Source of the DNA: a virus | IMG/VR virus record: IMGVR_UViG_3300044591_002232 | Span: 124,001-188,000 of that record | Reading direction: 5' to 3' (one strand) | Length of the DNA: 64,000 nucleotides | Shown here: in pieces, positions 40,373 through 48,347 of the stretch | Position numbering within the stretch: the stretch's first letter is position 1 | How the letters are laid out: each line of letters opens with the position of its first letter | Notes under the pieces: model-generated | Seen by the model: the letters and a program-made list of their open reading frames with translations, nothing else | What the model was told of the DNA's origin: nothing | The model's database searches: none | Program-made: the position numbers and the translations under genes

Positions 40373-40379
40373 CTAAATA
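40373..40379 (+). promoter_or_regulatory. Late promoter CTAAATA before 40411 gene
   Basis: CTAAATAGT lies 31 bases before the start. Confidence 0.7.
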
Positions 40380-40410
40380 GTATCATAAAGTTAAATTAGG
40401 AAAGATAACC

Positions 40411-40935
40411 ATGTCTCTTTGGGGCGTAAAAGACAATGTTGGTTCTGGTGGTCTAGTATCACTTAATTATTCAACTCTAGTTGTCACAGGAACCGGAACT
40501 ACTTTTGGACGAACAGGAGCCGCGTCTACTGGAGATGTGATTCGCTTCGGTAGTCGCTCTGGAACCTATTTTGGTGATGCTGTAATTGTTGGTATTGCAA
40601 GCACTACTCAACTATCCATCGCAAGTACTTCTGGTCTAAGTGGGGTGGGTATTGCAAGTACGGCATTTGAAGTAAGCCAACTACCAAAATACACTATTCA
40701 CGATCCCCACTATACTAAGAGGACTGGTATTAATACTACTTATGATGCTCTTGTTTATGGTGTTGCTCAGCAAGGAGCAAATGCCGCTGAAAATACCCGA
40801 TATGATCTGACTCATGCTGGTTGGGTTGGTGTTACTACTTATATGTGTGATGGTCAACTCAGGGTAAAGACCGAAACTCTGGTTGCAATGTCTGGAATTG
40901 AAACGGGTAATGTACCTGTTTATCCTCCCGCCTGA
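40411..40935 (+). CDS. Predicted virion structural protein
   Basis: 174 residues, Gly/Thr/Ser-rich and beta-like (TTFGRTGAASTGDVIRFGSR), then DPHYTKRTGINTTYDALVYG and RYDLTHAGWVGVTTY. Similar short proteins are conserved among T4-like cyanophages and behave as structural proteins. Late promoter and AGGA site support abundant late expression. Confidence 0.72.
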   Translation: MSLWGVKDNVGSGGLVSLNYSTLVVTGTGTTFGRTGAASTGDVIRFGSRSGTYFGDAVIVGIASTTQLSIASTSGLSGVGIASTAFEVSQLPKYTIHDPHYTKRTGINTTYDALVYGVAQQGANAAENTRYDLTHAGWVGVTTYMCDGQLRVKTETLVAMSGIETGNVPVYPPA

Positions 40936-40945
40936 ATAATTTAAT

Positions 40946-41332
40946 ATGTTTTTTGATGAACTGAACGAAGATAATTTTCTTCTCTTTGCAATAAAAAATT
41001 ATAATAACCCACAAGGGCTAACCGAAAAGGATTTTTATAAAGATCTGACTCATTTTAGATATGTCAAAAGACATCTAAACAAATATGCCACTTGTGGGGA
41101 ATTAAAAATTAATCTTTTATTAAAGCATTTGATTATTATCTATAATATTTTTGGTGATGCAGCAACCCCAATGCTCTTCTTTAAAATGCCCCAAGAGCTT
41201 TGGAGTTTAATTAAAACTTTTATTGTTTTTTTGAATCGTCTTCCCGAATATCCTATTTGTTATATTCATCAGATTGAGATGGATGAATATTGTATGCAGA
41301 AACTCAAGGATCTCTCAAATGAAAAAAATTGA
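40946..41332 (+). CDS. Conserved hypothetical protein, 128 aa
   Basis: 128 residues: MFFDELNEDNFLLFAIKNYN, DLTHFRYVKRHLNKYATCGE, LLLKHLIIIYNIFGDAA and a Pro-rich centre. I recognise it as a conserved T4-like cyanophage protein without known function. Overlaps the next gene by 14 bases. Confidence 0.75.
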   Translation: MFFDELNEDNFLLFAIKNYNNPQGLTEKDFYKDLTHFRYVKRHLNKYATCGELKINLLLKHLIIIYNIFGDAATPMLFFKMPQELWSLIKTFIVFLNRLPEYPICYIHQIEMDEYCMQKLKDLSNEKN

Positions 41333-41546
41333 CGAAATCATTCAGATGGTAAGAGAGGAAATGACAGTGGCAAATGCCCCTGGTCAGTCTGGTGGTTTCG
41401 GGGAAAATTCACCTAAAGAAGGACCGACTGCGGGATATTCACAGCCAATGTTTGGTCTAAGAAGAAATAAAAGTGGCAAATTAGACAAGAGAAATCCGTT
41501 TATTAAGAAGTATAAGATGCTTCTCCAGTCATTAGGACTTGCATAA
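41319..41546 (+). CDS. Small protein resembling the mature gp23 N-terminal arm
   Basis: 75 residues from ATG 41319 (longer frame is inside the upstream gene). After a helical start (MKKIDEIIQMVREEM) comes TVANAPGQSGGF and GPTAGYSQPMFGLRR, closely matching gp23 TIANAPGASGGF and GPVAGFDPILISMIRR. The tail is basic. It may bind or imitate capsid assembly partners, or both may share a binding motif. Confidence 0.7.
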   Translation: MKKIDEIIQMVREEMTVANAPGQSGGFGENSPKEGPTAGYSQPMFGLRRNKSGKLDKRNPFIKKYKMLLQSLGLA

Positions 41547-41549
41547 ATA
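41542..41549 (+). promoter_or_regulatory. Late promoter CATAAATA before 41602 gene
   Basis: CATAAATAGT overlaps the previous stop, 52 bases before the start. Confidence 0.5.
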
Positions 41550-41601
41550 GTTATAATCTTAATGTTTTAGGTGAAAATACAACCATTCTCACTTAAAGCC
41601 C

Positions 41602-42057
41602 ATGTCAGAAGATTTAATCAAAGTTGCTGTTCTAGAGCAACGAGTTCAAGACCTTAAAGAATTTGTTCTTAAGGTTGATGAAGCAATCGAAAAAATAAGC
41701 CAGGTAAATGTCAGCCTGACAAAAATGATTGCGGTTCATGAAGAAAAAATTGACACTAGAGAAAGAGCCGAAAAGAGTCTTAATGAAAAAATAGACACAA
41801 TCTATACACAAATGCAGGAAGATCATAAAAATGTTCTTACTGAAATAAAGACACTAAGTACTAATATTGATAAGCGTCTAACTGATGTAGAAAAAGGTCA
41901 AAATAAAATTAATCTAAAAATCGCTGTGGTTCTAGGCATCGGTGCATTTCTTGGATTTGTCATTCAGAACTCTGGGTTCTTTGTTAAGATCCTGGCACAT
42001 CCACAGCACTTGACAACTCCTGTTCCTCATGCTACAATGGCCCCAGTCCAGAAGTGA
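41602..42057 (+). CDS. Coiled-coil protein with one membrane segment
   Basis: 151 residues. Residues 1-105 are a long coiled coil; residues about 109-128 (VVLGIGAFLGFVIQNSGFFV) are a transmembrane helix; a short Pro-rich tail follows. The layout recalls XhlA-like membrane proteins of phages. Its 3' end contains the promoter for gp61. Confidence 0.7.
   Translation: MSEDLIKVAVLEQRVQDLKEFVLKVDEAIEKISQVNVSLTKMIAVHEEKIDTRERAEKSLNEKIDTIYTQMQEDHKNVLTEIKTLSTNIDKRLTDVEKGQNKINLKIAVVLGIGAFLGFVIQNSGFFVKILAHPQHLTTPVPHATMAPVQK
42010..42038 (+). promoter_or_regulatory. Early promoter of gp61-nrdA
   Basis: TTGACA (42010-42015), 17 bases, TGC then TACAAT (42033-42038), inside the 3' end of the upstream gene and 25 bases before the gp61 TTG. 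Confidence 0.87.
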
Positions 42058-42063
42058 TGTGAA

Positions 42064-43065
42064 TTGGATTTTATTGATGAAACCTTTATTGAACGTGTTG
42101 CACCTAGACTACAAAACTTCAAGAAAGTAAAACCTAAACTTTATAATTTTCGATGTCCCTATTGTGGCGACTCTTCTAGATCTAAAAAAAAGGCCAGAGG
42201 ATATCTCTATCCGGTAGATAATAACACGAATTATAAGTGCCATAACTGCGGAATCAGTATTTCTCTTAATAACTTTTTAAAAGAAATAGACCCACCTCTT
42301 TATAAAGAGTTTACAATTGAAAAATATAAGGCTGGCTTTACTGGAAAGAATTTTGTTGTTGAGGCTCCTAAATTTGAAATATCAAAACCAAATTTTAGAG
42401 AAAGAGTTGGGCTTCCGGCTGCATCTAAAAATGATGTTGCAAGACAATATCTCTTAAAAAGAAAAATTGATCCGGATAAGTTTTATTATACCGAAAACTT
42501 CAAACAATGGATCAATGAAATTACTTATGAGCCAAATCTTTTAGAAGAGCCTAGAATAGTAATACCTTTGTACTATAATAAGAAATTAATAGGAGTACAA
42601 GGCCGAGCCCTTAATTCTTCTTCGGTAAAATACATCACAATCATGTTTGATGAACATTCTCCGAAGATTTATAATTATGATAATGTTAATAAAAAAGAAT
42701 TTGTTTATGTCCTAGAAGGACCTTTTGATTCTTACTTTATTAAAAATTCGGTCGCCATGTGCGGGGCCGATTTAGATCTAAAAAGTCTAAATATCTATTA
42801 CCCGGTATATGTTTATGACAACGAACCTCGCAACCAAGAAATACATTCTAGAATGTCAAAGGTAATCAAAGAGGGTTATTCAATAGTCATATGGCCAGAT
42901 ACAATAAAACAAAAAGACGTTAATGATGCAGTTCTTGCGGGAATTGATGTTGAGGACGTTTTGTCCAAAAATATTTACAAAGACCTAGAAGCACAACTTA
43001 AATTCAACTATTGGAAGAAAAATGAGCGAAGAAATCAAAGTCAAAAAACGCAATGGCACTATTGA
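42064..43065 (+). CDS. gp61: DNA primase gp61 with TTG start
   Basis: 333 residues (T4: 342). Zinc ribbon C31-x2-C34 ... C59-x2-C62 (CPYCGDSS, CHNCGIS) and a TOPRIM region (FVYVLEGPFDSYFI, VYVYDNEP). It makes RNA primers with gp41. The frame is closed by the upstream stop 9 bases before the TTG and has no ATG until deep inside, so TTG at 42064 is the start. Overlaps nrdA by 44 bases. Confidence 0.93.
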   Translation: MDFIDETFIERVAPRLQNFKKVKPKLYNFRCPYCGDSSRSKKKARGYLYPVDNNTNYKCHNCGISISLNNFLKEIDPPLYKEFTIEKYKAGFTGKNFVVEAPKFEISKPNFRERVGLPAASKNDVARQYLLKRKIDPDKFYYTENFKQWINEITYEPNLLEEPRIVIPLYYNKKLIGVQGRALNSSSVKYITIMFDEHSPKIYNYDNVNKKEFVYVLEGPFDSYFIKNSVAMCGADLDLKSLNIYYPVYVYDNEPRNQEIHSRMSKVIKEGYSIVIWPDTIKQKDVNDAVLAGIDVEDVLSKNIYKDLEAQLKFNYWKKNERRNQSQKTQWHY

Positions 43066-44074
43066 GCCATTGCAACTTTCTAAACTCCATGAAATGGTCG
43101 CCTGCGCCTGTGAGGGCCTTTCTGGAGTTTCAGTATCTCAGGTAGAAATGGCATCTGGGATTCAATTTTATGATGGTATTTCAACCAATGAAATTCAAGA
43201 AATCTTGATCAAGGCCGCATCTGATCTTATTTCTCTAGATAATCCTAATTATCAATACGTGGCCGCAAGACTTCTTCTGTTTTCAATTCGGAAGAAGATC
43301 TATGGTGGTCGAATTGATCTACCTCATCTGAGTGAGCACATTAAAAAGTGTGTAGACCTTGGTGTTTATGATGCCTCCATTTATGAGAACTATTCTGAAG
43401 AAGAACTAGATCTGGTCAATTCTTTTATTGACCATGACCGGGATCTTTTGTTTACTTATGCTGGCCTTCGGCAGGTAGTTGATAAGTATCTTGTGCAAGA
43501 CCGAGTGGATAATGTTCTTTATGAGACTCCTCAGTTTATGTACTTGGTGATTGCACTTACTGGTTTTGCAAAGTATCCTAAAGACAAAAGGATGTCTTAT
43601 GTAAAGCGTTATTATGATGCAATTAGCAAGCATAAAATTAATATTCCTACACCAATTCTTGCAGGAGTCAGAACCAAACTGAGGCAATATAGTAGTTGTG
43701 TTCTTGTTGATGTAGGAGATAGTCTTTCTAGTATCGAGGCTAGTGACGCTGCGGTTTTTAGATATGTTGCACAGCGAGCCGGTCTAGGTATTAATGCTGG
43801 GCGTATTAGGGGGATAAACAGTAAAATTCGTGGCGGTGAAGTTGTCCACACTGGAGTTATTCCTTATCTGAAAAAGTTTGAGGCCACTGTAAAAAGTTGT
43901 ACGCAAAATGGAATTCGCGGGGGTTGTTTTGATTCTGATTCTGAAGTTTTATTAATTGATAGTGTAGAAATTGATGGTAAAATTTATACACTCGATGATG
44001 AAATTGATGGGGTTAAAGTGTCTGAAATTATAAATAGTCATAACGGAAATAAAACCGTTATGTTATTGGAGTAA
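43022..44074 (+). CDS. nrdA-N: NrdA N-terminal fragment fused to split-intein N part
   Basis: 350 residues. Residues 1-301 are the start of class Ia ribonucleotide reductase large subunit, with the ATP-cone (VKKRNGTIEPLQLSKLHEMV), the redox-active Cys region QYSSCVLVDVGDSL and NGIRGG at the end. Residue 302 on (CFDSDSEVLLIDS, 43925) is an intein block A with Cys1; only 49 intein residues precede the stop. No block B is present, so the intein is cut unusually early. The product must be joined in trans to the fragment at 45063. Confidence 0.93.
   Translation: MSEEIKVKKRNGTIEPLQLSKLHEMVACACEGLSGVSVSQVEMASGIQFYDGISTNEIQEILIKAASDLISLDNPNYQYVAARLLLFSIRKKIYGGRIDLPHLSEHIKKCVDLGVYDASIYENYSEEELDLVNSFIDHDRDLLFTYAGLRQVVDKYLVQDRVDNVLYETPQFMYLVIALTGFAKYPKDKRMSYVKRYYDAISKHKINIPTPILAGVRTKLRQYSSCVLVDVGDSLSSIEASDAAVFRYVAQRAGLGINAGRIRGINSKIRGGEVVHTGVIPYLKKFEATVKSCTQNGIRGGCFDSDSEVLLIDSVEIDGKIYTLDDEIDGVKVSEIINSHNGNKTVMLLE
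44029..44036 (+). promoter_or_regulatory. Perfect T4-type late box TATAAATA inside the N-intein
   Basis: TATAAATAGT lies 41 bases before the endonuclease ATG at 44078, followed by hairpin CATAACGG / CCGTTATG (44039-44062). It could give the endonuclease gene its own late transcript within the early nrdA operon. Confidence 0.55.
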
Positions 44075-44077
44075 AAA

Positions 44078-45073
44078 ATGGAAGACTTAATTTGGAACGA
44101 AGAAACGATTAGAAAAAGTAGATCTCCTTTTAGTATCTACTTTTATCTTAAAAAAACCAATGGAAATCAAGAGGAAGCTCAGAAACTTTACAGGGAATTT
44201 TTGGATAAAAATGTACCATTTAAAGAAAAACATAATAGACCCAATGCAAAAGAGTATTGGATGACCCGAGGATTTAGCGAAGAAGAAGCCATAATAAAGG
44301 TTAGGGAATTTCAATCTAAGCCTTTAGATTTGGAAATTTATATTGAGAAGTACGGAGAGGAGGAGGGTCTAGCTAAGTTTAATAAAAGAAAAGAAAATCT
44401 TCAAAATAGATTTGATGTTGAGATTAAAAATGTTCAACAAAAATTAAATTGCAGTTATGATGAGGCATATGAATATTGTTGCCAAAGAAGGAGAAGTTGT
44501 TCTCCTAGAACAGTAGATTATTGGTTAAATAGGGGCCATTCATTGGAGGATGCAAAAAAATTAGTATCAAAATTTTCAAAAGAAAGTAGTCCAAGAAGCA
44601 TATATTATTGGATCAGAATTGGTTATACCGAAGAAGAAGCAAAATTAAAAGTTTCTGAATATCAAGATAACAATTCTATAAGTGCCATAATGAAACGATA
44701 TGGGTGCGATAAATTTGAGGCTCTTGATATACAAGAATCTATACTTGAAAAAACCAAAAAAACTAATATTCAAAATAAAAAGAGTGTCGAAATTGGTGAT
44801 GAATATGCTTTTTTCGTTTATAAAAAGGAGGTTCAACGCGAAACAAAAAAAACTCTAAGATTGTATAAAGATACTTTTGTCAAAACTGATAAAAGTCAAA
44901 CTCTAGATCATATGTATAGCGTTTTTTGGGGTTTTTATAATGATGTTCCTCCAAAAATAATTGGATCTATTTATAATCTTAGATATGTTTCTCAATCAGA
45001 AAACTCAAAAAAACAATCTAATTGCTCAATAACACTCGAAACCTTATTAGAAAAGTACGAAAATGGAAATTAA
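44078..45073 (+). CDS. HNH-type homing endonuclease in first nrdA gap
   Basis: 331 residues. Three tandem DNA-binding-like repeats of the form YWxxRGxSxEEA (AKEYWMTRGFSEEEA, TVDYWLNRGHSLEDA, SIYYWIRIGYTEEEA). The C-terminus LDHMYSVFWGF ... IIGSIYNLRYV ... NSKKQSNCSIT has the D-H / N-L / N-x2-K spacing of an HNH nuclease. Starts 3 bases after the NrdA-N stop with GGAG before it, and overlaps the next NrdA fragment by 11 bases. Homologous to the gene at 47271. Confidence 0.85.
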   Translation: MEDLIWNEETIRKSRSPFSIYFYLKKTNGNQEEAQKLYREFLDKNVPFKEKHNRPNAKEYWMTRGFSEEEAIIKVREFQSKPLDLEIYIEKYGEEEGLAKFNKRKENLQNRFDVEIKNVQQKLNCSYDEAYEYCCQRRRSCSPRTVDYWLNRGHSLEDAKKLVSKFSKESSPRSIYYWIRIGYTEEEAKLKVSEYQDNNSISAIMKRYGCDKFEALDIQESILEKTKKTNIQNKKSVEIGDEYAFFVYKKEVQRETKKTLRLYKDTFVKTDKSQTLDHMYSVFWGFYNDVPPKIIGSIYNLRYVSQSENSKKQSNCSITLETLLEKYENGN

Positions 45074-47219
45074 AATTAATCTGGCAAAGAAAAGAATTTC
45101 AGATGTCTCCGTTGGAGATAGAGTCTATTGTTATAACGAATTTGATGATAAATTTTGTGTTGGAAATGTAACAAATTTATTTACTCCAACAATAAAAAAA
45201 GAATATCAGGAAGAAATTCTTATTGGTGGGGAGGCTGTTTATACTTCTAGTATTCATCCTTTTTATGATGGTCTTAATAAGAAATGGGTGGACTCACGGG
45301 AAATCGACAACATTTTTGGATTAGGGGTTTATGGTGATTATATTGACATTTTAAATGATCATAATTATAAATCTAATTGTGATAAAACTTTTTATGATTT
45401 TACTGTTGATAAATATCACAACTATTTTGTCGGCAAAAATGGAAAATTTACTTTAACTCATAATTCATCCACAGTATTTTTTCCTGTGTGGCACCAAGAA
45501 ATCGAGGATATTATTGTATTAAAAAATAATAAAGGCTCAGAAGATAATCGTGTTCGCAACCTTGATTATGCCATTCAGCTGAGTAAAATTTTTTATGAGC
45601 GATTTATTCAGGATGGAGAAATTACTCTGTTTTCACCTCATAATGTTCCAGGTCTTTATGAAAAATTTGGTTTAGATGGATTTGATGAACTTTATGTAAA
45701 GTATGAAAATGATCCTTCTATTCCAAAGAAAAAAGTAAAGGCCCAAGAGCTTATTATTGATATCTTGAAAGAGCGTGCAGAGACTGGTCGGATTTATCTT
45801 ATGAATATCGATCATTGTAATTCACATGGTCCTTTTAAGGATCAGATTACAATGAGTAACCTTTGTGTTGCTGGTGATACTAAAATTGAAATTGAAATTT
45901 TTGTTAAAGATATTAATGATTACAGGTGGGCAACAATTGACATAAAAAATTTAAATGATTTTATTAACAATCCAGAGTATGGGAATCTGAGAGTTCTTTC
46001 TTACGACCTTAATACTAGAACGAATGTAACCCAATCTATTACTGCATTTGCCGAAACTTTACCAAAAGCCCAGGTAATGAAACTTAGGCTCAGTAATAAT
46101 GTCGAAATCGTTGTTACCCCAGATCATAAGGTTTATACCAAAAATCGAAGCTATGTTATGGCCAAGGATCTGACTGCTTATGATGAATTAGTTTCACCAA
46201 AATTGAATGAATCTCTAAAAGTTGTTTCAACCGAATATCTTGAGGAAGAAATTCCTGTTTATGATATTACTGTAGAAGGAACTCATAATTTCTTTGCAAA
46301 TGGAGTTCTTGTTTCCAATTGTATGGAAATCCTTCTAAAAACTACCCCGATTGAACATATTGATGATGTAGATGGATCTATTGCTCTTTGTATTCTTTCT
46401 TGTGTTAATGTAGGTACAATTAAGTCTGATAAAGAGCTTGAAGAATGTTGTGATCTTTCTGTTAGATTCTTAGATGAGCTAATTGACCATCAGGAATATC
46501 CTGTTAAGGCCGCCGAATTAACAACCAAGGCTAGTCGTTCTCTAGGTATTGGTTATATTGGTCTGGCTCATTATCTTGCTAAATTGGGATTTAAATATTC
46601 TGATCCTGGTGCATGGGGAGCTGTCCATAAACTAACTGAAAGTTTTCAGTATTATCTTCTAAAATCATCCAATAATCTAGCAAAAGAAAAGGGTGCATGT
46701 GACAACTTTAAACACACTAAGTATTCTGATGGAATTCTTCCAATTGATACTTATAAGAAAGAAGTTGATGAAATTTGTGATGTAGAATATACTCATGACT
46801 GGGAACAACTTCGTCAGGATATTTTAGAACATGGTCTTCGCCATACTACACTCTCCTCTCAACCCCCAACGGAGAGTTGCCTTTTTTGGGAACATAAGAT
46901 TAAAACTTCTACCGGGGAAATGGACTTCCATCAAATTGCCGAATATGGTGGACTTGATTGGAGAGGGATTGAGGAAAATGATGCAATCGGCTGGTATGAC
47001 CTGAACAAGACTATTACAGTTGAAACTCAAGATGGATACAAAGAAGTTGATAAACTTTATTTCAATGGAAATAAAGAAGTTGCGACTATTACCTTTGAAA
47101 ATGGTAAAGTGATTAAGTGTACACCCAATCATAAGTTTTTGGTTCGACTAGAAAATGGTTCCACTATCTGGAAGCGAGTTTATGAATTGAATGAAGATGA
47201 CGAAGTAGTTGAGATTTAA
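45063..47219 (+). CDS. nrdA-M: NrdA middle fragment: intein-C, mini-intein, intein-N
   Basis: 718 residues in five parts. 1-134: C part of split intein 1, including a block-B-like TSSIHPFY and ending FTLTHN. 135-267: NrdA from SSTVFFPVWHQEIED. 268-419: complete mini-intein. 420-605: NrdA from CMEILLK to PPTES, including IALCILS. 606-718: N part of split intein 3 (CLFWEHKIKT, block B CTPNHKFLV). It has no conventional N-terminus of its own and makes sense only after trans-splicing on both sides. Confidence 0.93.
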   Translation: MEIKINLAKKRISDVSVGDRVYCYNEFDDKFCVGNVTNLFTPTIKKEYQEEILIGGEAVYTSSIHPFYDGLNKKWVDSREIDNIFGLGVYGDYIDILNDHNYKSNCDKTFYDFTVDKYHNYFVGKNGKFTLTHNSSTVFFPVWHQEIEDIIVLKNNKGSEDNRVRNLDYAIQLSKIFYERFIQDGEITLFSPHNVPGLYEKFGLDGFDELYVKYENDPSIPKKKVKAQELIIDILKERAETGRIYLMNIDHCNSHGPFKDQITMSNLCVAGDTKIEIEIFVKDINDYRWATIDIKNLNDFINNPEYGNLRVLSYDLNTRTNVTQSITAFAETLPKAQVMKLRLSNNVEIVVTPDHKVYTKNRSYVMAKDLTAYDELVSPKLNESLKVVSTEYLEEEIPVYDITVEGTHNFFANGVLVSNCMEILLKTTPIEHIDDVDGSIALCILSCVNVGTIKSDKELEECCDLSVRFLDELIDHQEYPVKAAELTTKASRSLGIGYIGLAHYLAKLGFKYSDPGAWGAVHKLTESFQYYLLKSSNNLAKEKGACDNFKHTKYSDGILPIDTYKKEVDEICDVEYTHDWEQLRQDILEHGLRHTTLSSQPPTESCLFWEHKIKTSTGEMDFHQIAEYGGLDWRGIEENDAIGWYDLNKTITVETQDGYKEVDKLYFNGNKEVATITFENGKVIKCTPNHKFLVRLENGSTIWKRVYELNEDDEVVEI
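45864..46319 (+). other. Contiguous mini-intein in NrdA, 152 residues
   Basis: Starts CVAGDTKIEI (Cys1), block B VTPDHKVYT, block F VYDITVEGTHNFFANG, ends GVLVSN before a +1 Cys. No endonuclease domain. The last-but-one residue is Ser instead of the usual His. The +1 Cys lies in NL-C-MEI, the position of the E. coli catalytic Cys439 (N-x-C-x-E), so without splicing NrdA cannot work. Confidence 0.92.
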
Positions 47220-47223
47220 TGCG

Positions 47224-47271
47224 TTGATGCCTTCACTTTACTAAATAATAATAGTTTAGTAAAGGCATCAA
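47224..47271 (+). promoter_or_regulatory. Late promoter inside a ribosome-site-hiding hairpin
   Basis: Stem 1: TTGATGCC (47224-47231) pairs with GGCATCAA (47264-47271). Stem 2: TTTACTAAA (47237-47245) pairs with TTTAGTAAA (47255-47263). A 5-nt bulge separates the left arms. The right arm holds the AAAGG ribosome site and the A of the ATG. CTAAATA (47241-47247) is in the left arm, so late transcripts starting near 47253 would lack it and be free for translation. Confidence 0.75.
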
Positions 47272-48347
47272 TGAAGACAAAACTAGTTACTTTAATGAAA
47301 ACCAGATTTAACATTTTAACCCCGCACGAACTCTTAACAGAATTGAAACAAATCGGAAAAATTGACTATAGGTCATTAAGAAAGCCATTTGAAGAAACCC
47401 CGCCAGAGAGATTTGATCTTGAGGTTATTAAAAAATATGTTAGTTATGTTTTTCTATACCCAAATAAAAGAAAACTTCAATATGAACCAGAATATTGGAT
47501 GTACAGAAGGAACCTTTCTTATAATGAAGCTGTTGAGCTTATTAAACAAAATAAAATAGATAATGGTCAAACAAAAGAGGCTTTTATAAAAAGATATGGA
47601 GAAGAAAAAGGATTAGAAATGTATGAAAAATTTAGATTAACCAGCGCATATCCGTCTTCCGATGAATGGTTCAAAGAAAAATATGGGGAAACATGGGAAG
47701 AAGAAAAAGCATATGCTATGAAAAGAAAATCTAAACGAACTGTAGAATATTGGACCCATCGTGGATATAGTTTAGAAGAAGCTAAAATTGAAGTTAGTAA
47801 ATATCAAAGATCAACCTCTGGTGTTCATAGAGAATATTATAGACAAAGAGGATATAGTGAAGATGAAATTGCTGTTATTTTTAATGAAATAGATAAGAAA
47901 AAACCCAATCATAAAAGAAACACCAATTATCTCCGTGAAAAATACCCCGATACTTGGCAAGAGATTTATCTTGAAGTATCTGAAAAATATAGAAAAAGAA
48001 TGGAGGAGTTAGGAGTATGGATTGAAAATGACATTGCTGACGACTTTAAAAAATATAAAACGCTTGTAATTAGATATACTAATCAGAGTTTATTATTTTA
48101 TGGAGAATTGATTGAGAATTTAGAATTGAGATCTAAAGACTTTCAATTAGATCACAAATATTCAATTAAAATGGGATTTATAAATAATATTCCAGCTGAA
48201 ATAATTGGATCAATAGTAAATTTAGAGATACTTCCAGCGAGTATTAATGGCTCAAAACAACATAAATGTTCTATTACTAAAACCCACCTTTTAACCGAGT
48301 ACAAAAAATTTAAGGAGACACATGAAAGTAAAAACGATTCAATTTGA
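47271..48347 (+). CDS. HNH-type homing endonuclease in second nrdA gap
   Basis: 358 residues, same family as the 44078 protein: YWxxRG-type repeats (PEYWMYRRNLSYNEA, TVEYWTHRGYSLEEA, YYRQRGYSEDE), a KRYGEEKGLEMYEKF segment, and a C-terminal HNH pattern LDHKYSIKMGF ... IIGSIVNLEIL ... NGSKQHKCSIT. Overlaps the NrdA-C fragment start by 26 bases. Its own late promoter sits in a hairpin. Confidence 0.85.
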   Translation: MKTKLVTLMKTRFNILTPHELLTELKQIGKIDYRSLRKPFEETPPERFDLEVIKKYVSYVFLYPNKRKLQYEPEYWMYRRNLSYNEAVELIKQNKIDNGQTKEAFIKRYGEEKGLEMYEKFRLTSAYPSSDEWFKEKYGETWEEEKAYAMKRKSKRTVEYWTHRGYSLEEAKIEVSKYQRSTSGVHREYYRQRGYSEDEIAVIFNEIDKKKPNHKRNTNYLREKYPDTWQEIYLEVSEKYRKRMEELGVWIENDIADDFKKYKTLVIRYTNQSLLFYGELIENLELRSKDFQLDHKYSIKMGFINNIPAEIIGSIVNLEILPASINGSKQHKCSITKTHLLTEYKKFKETHESKNDSI

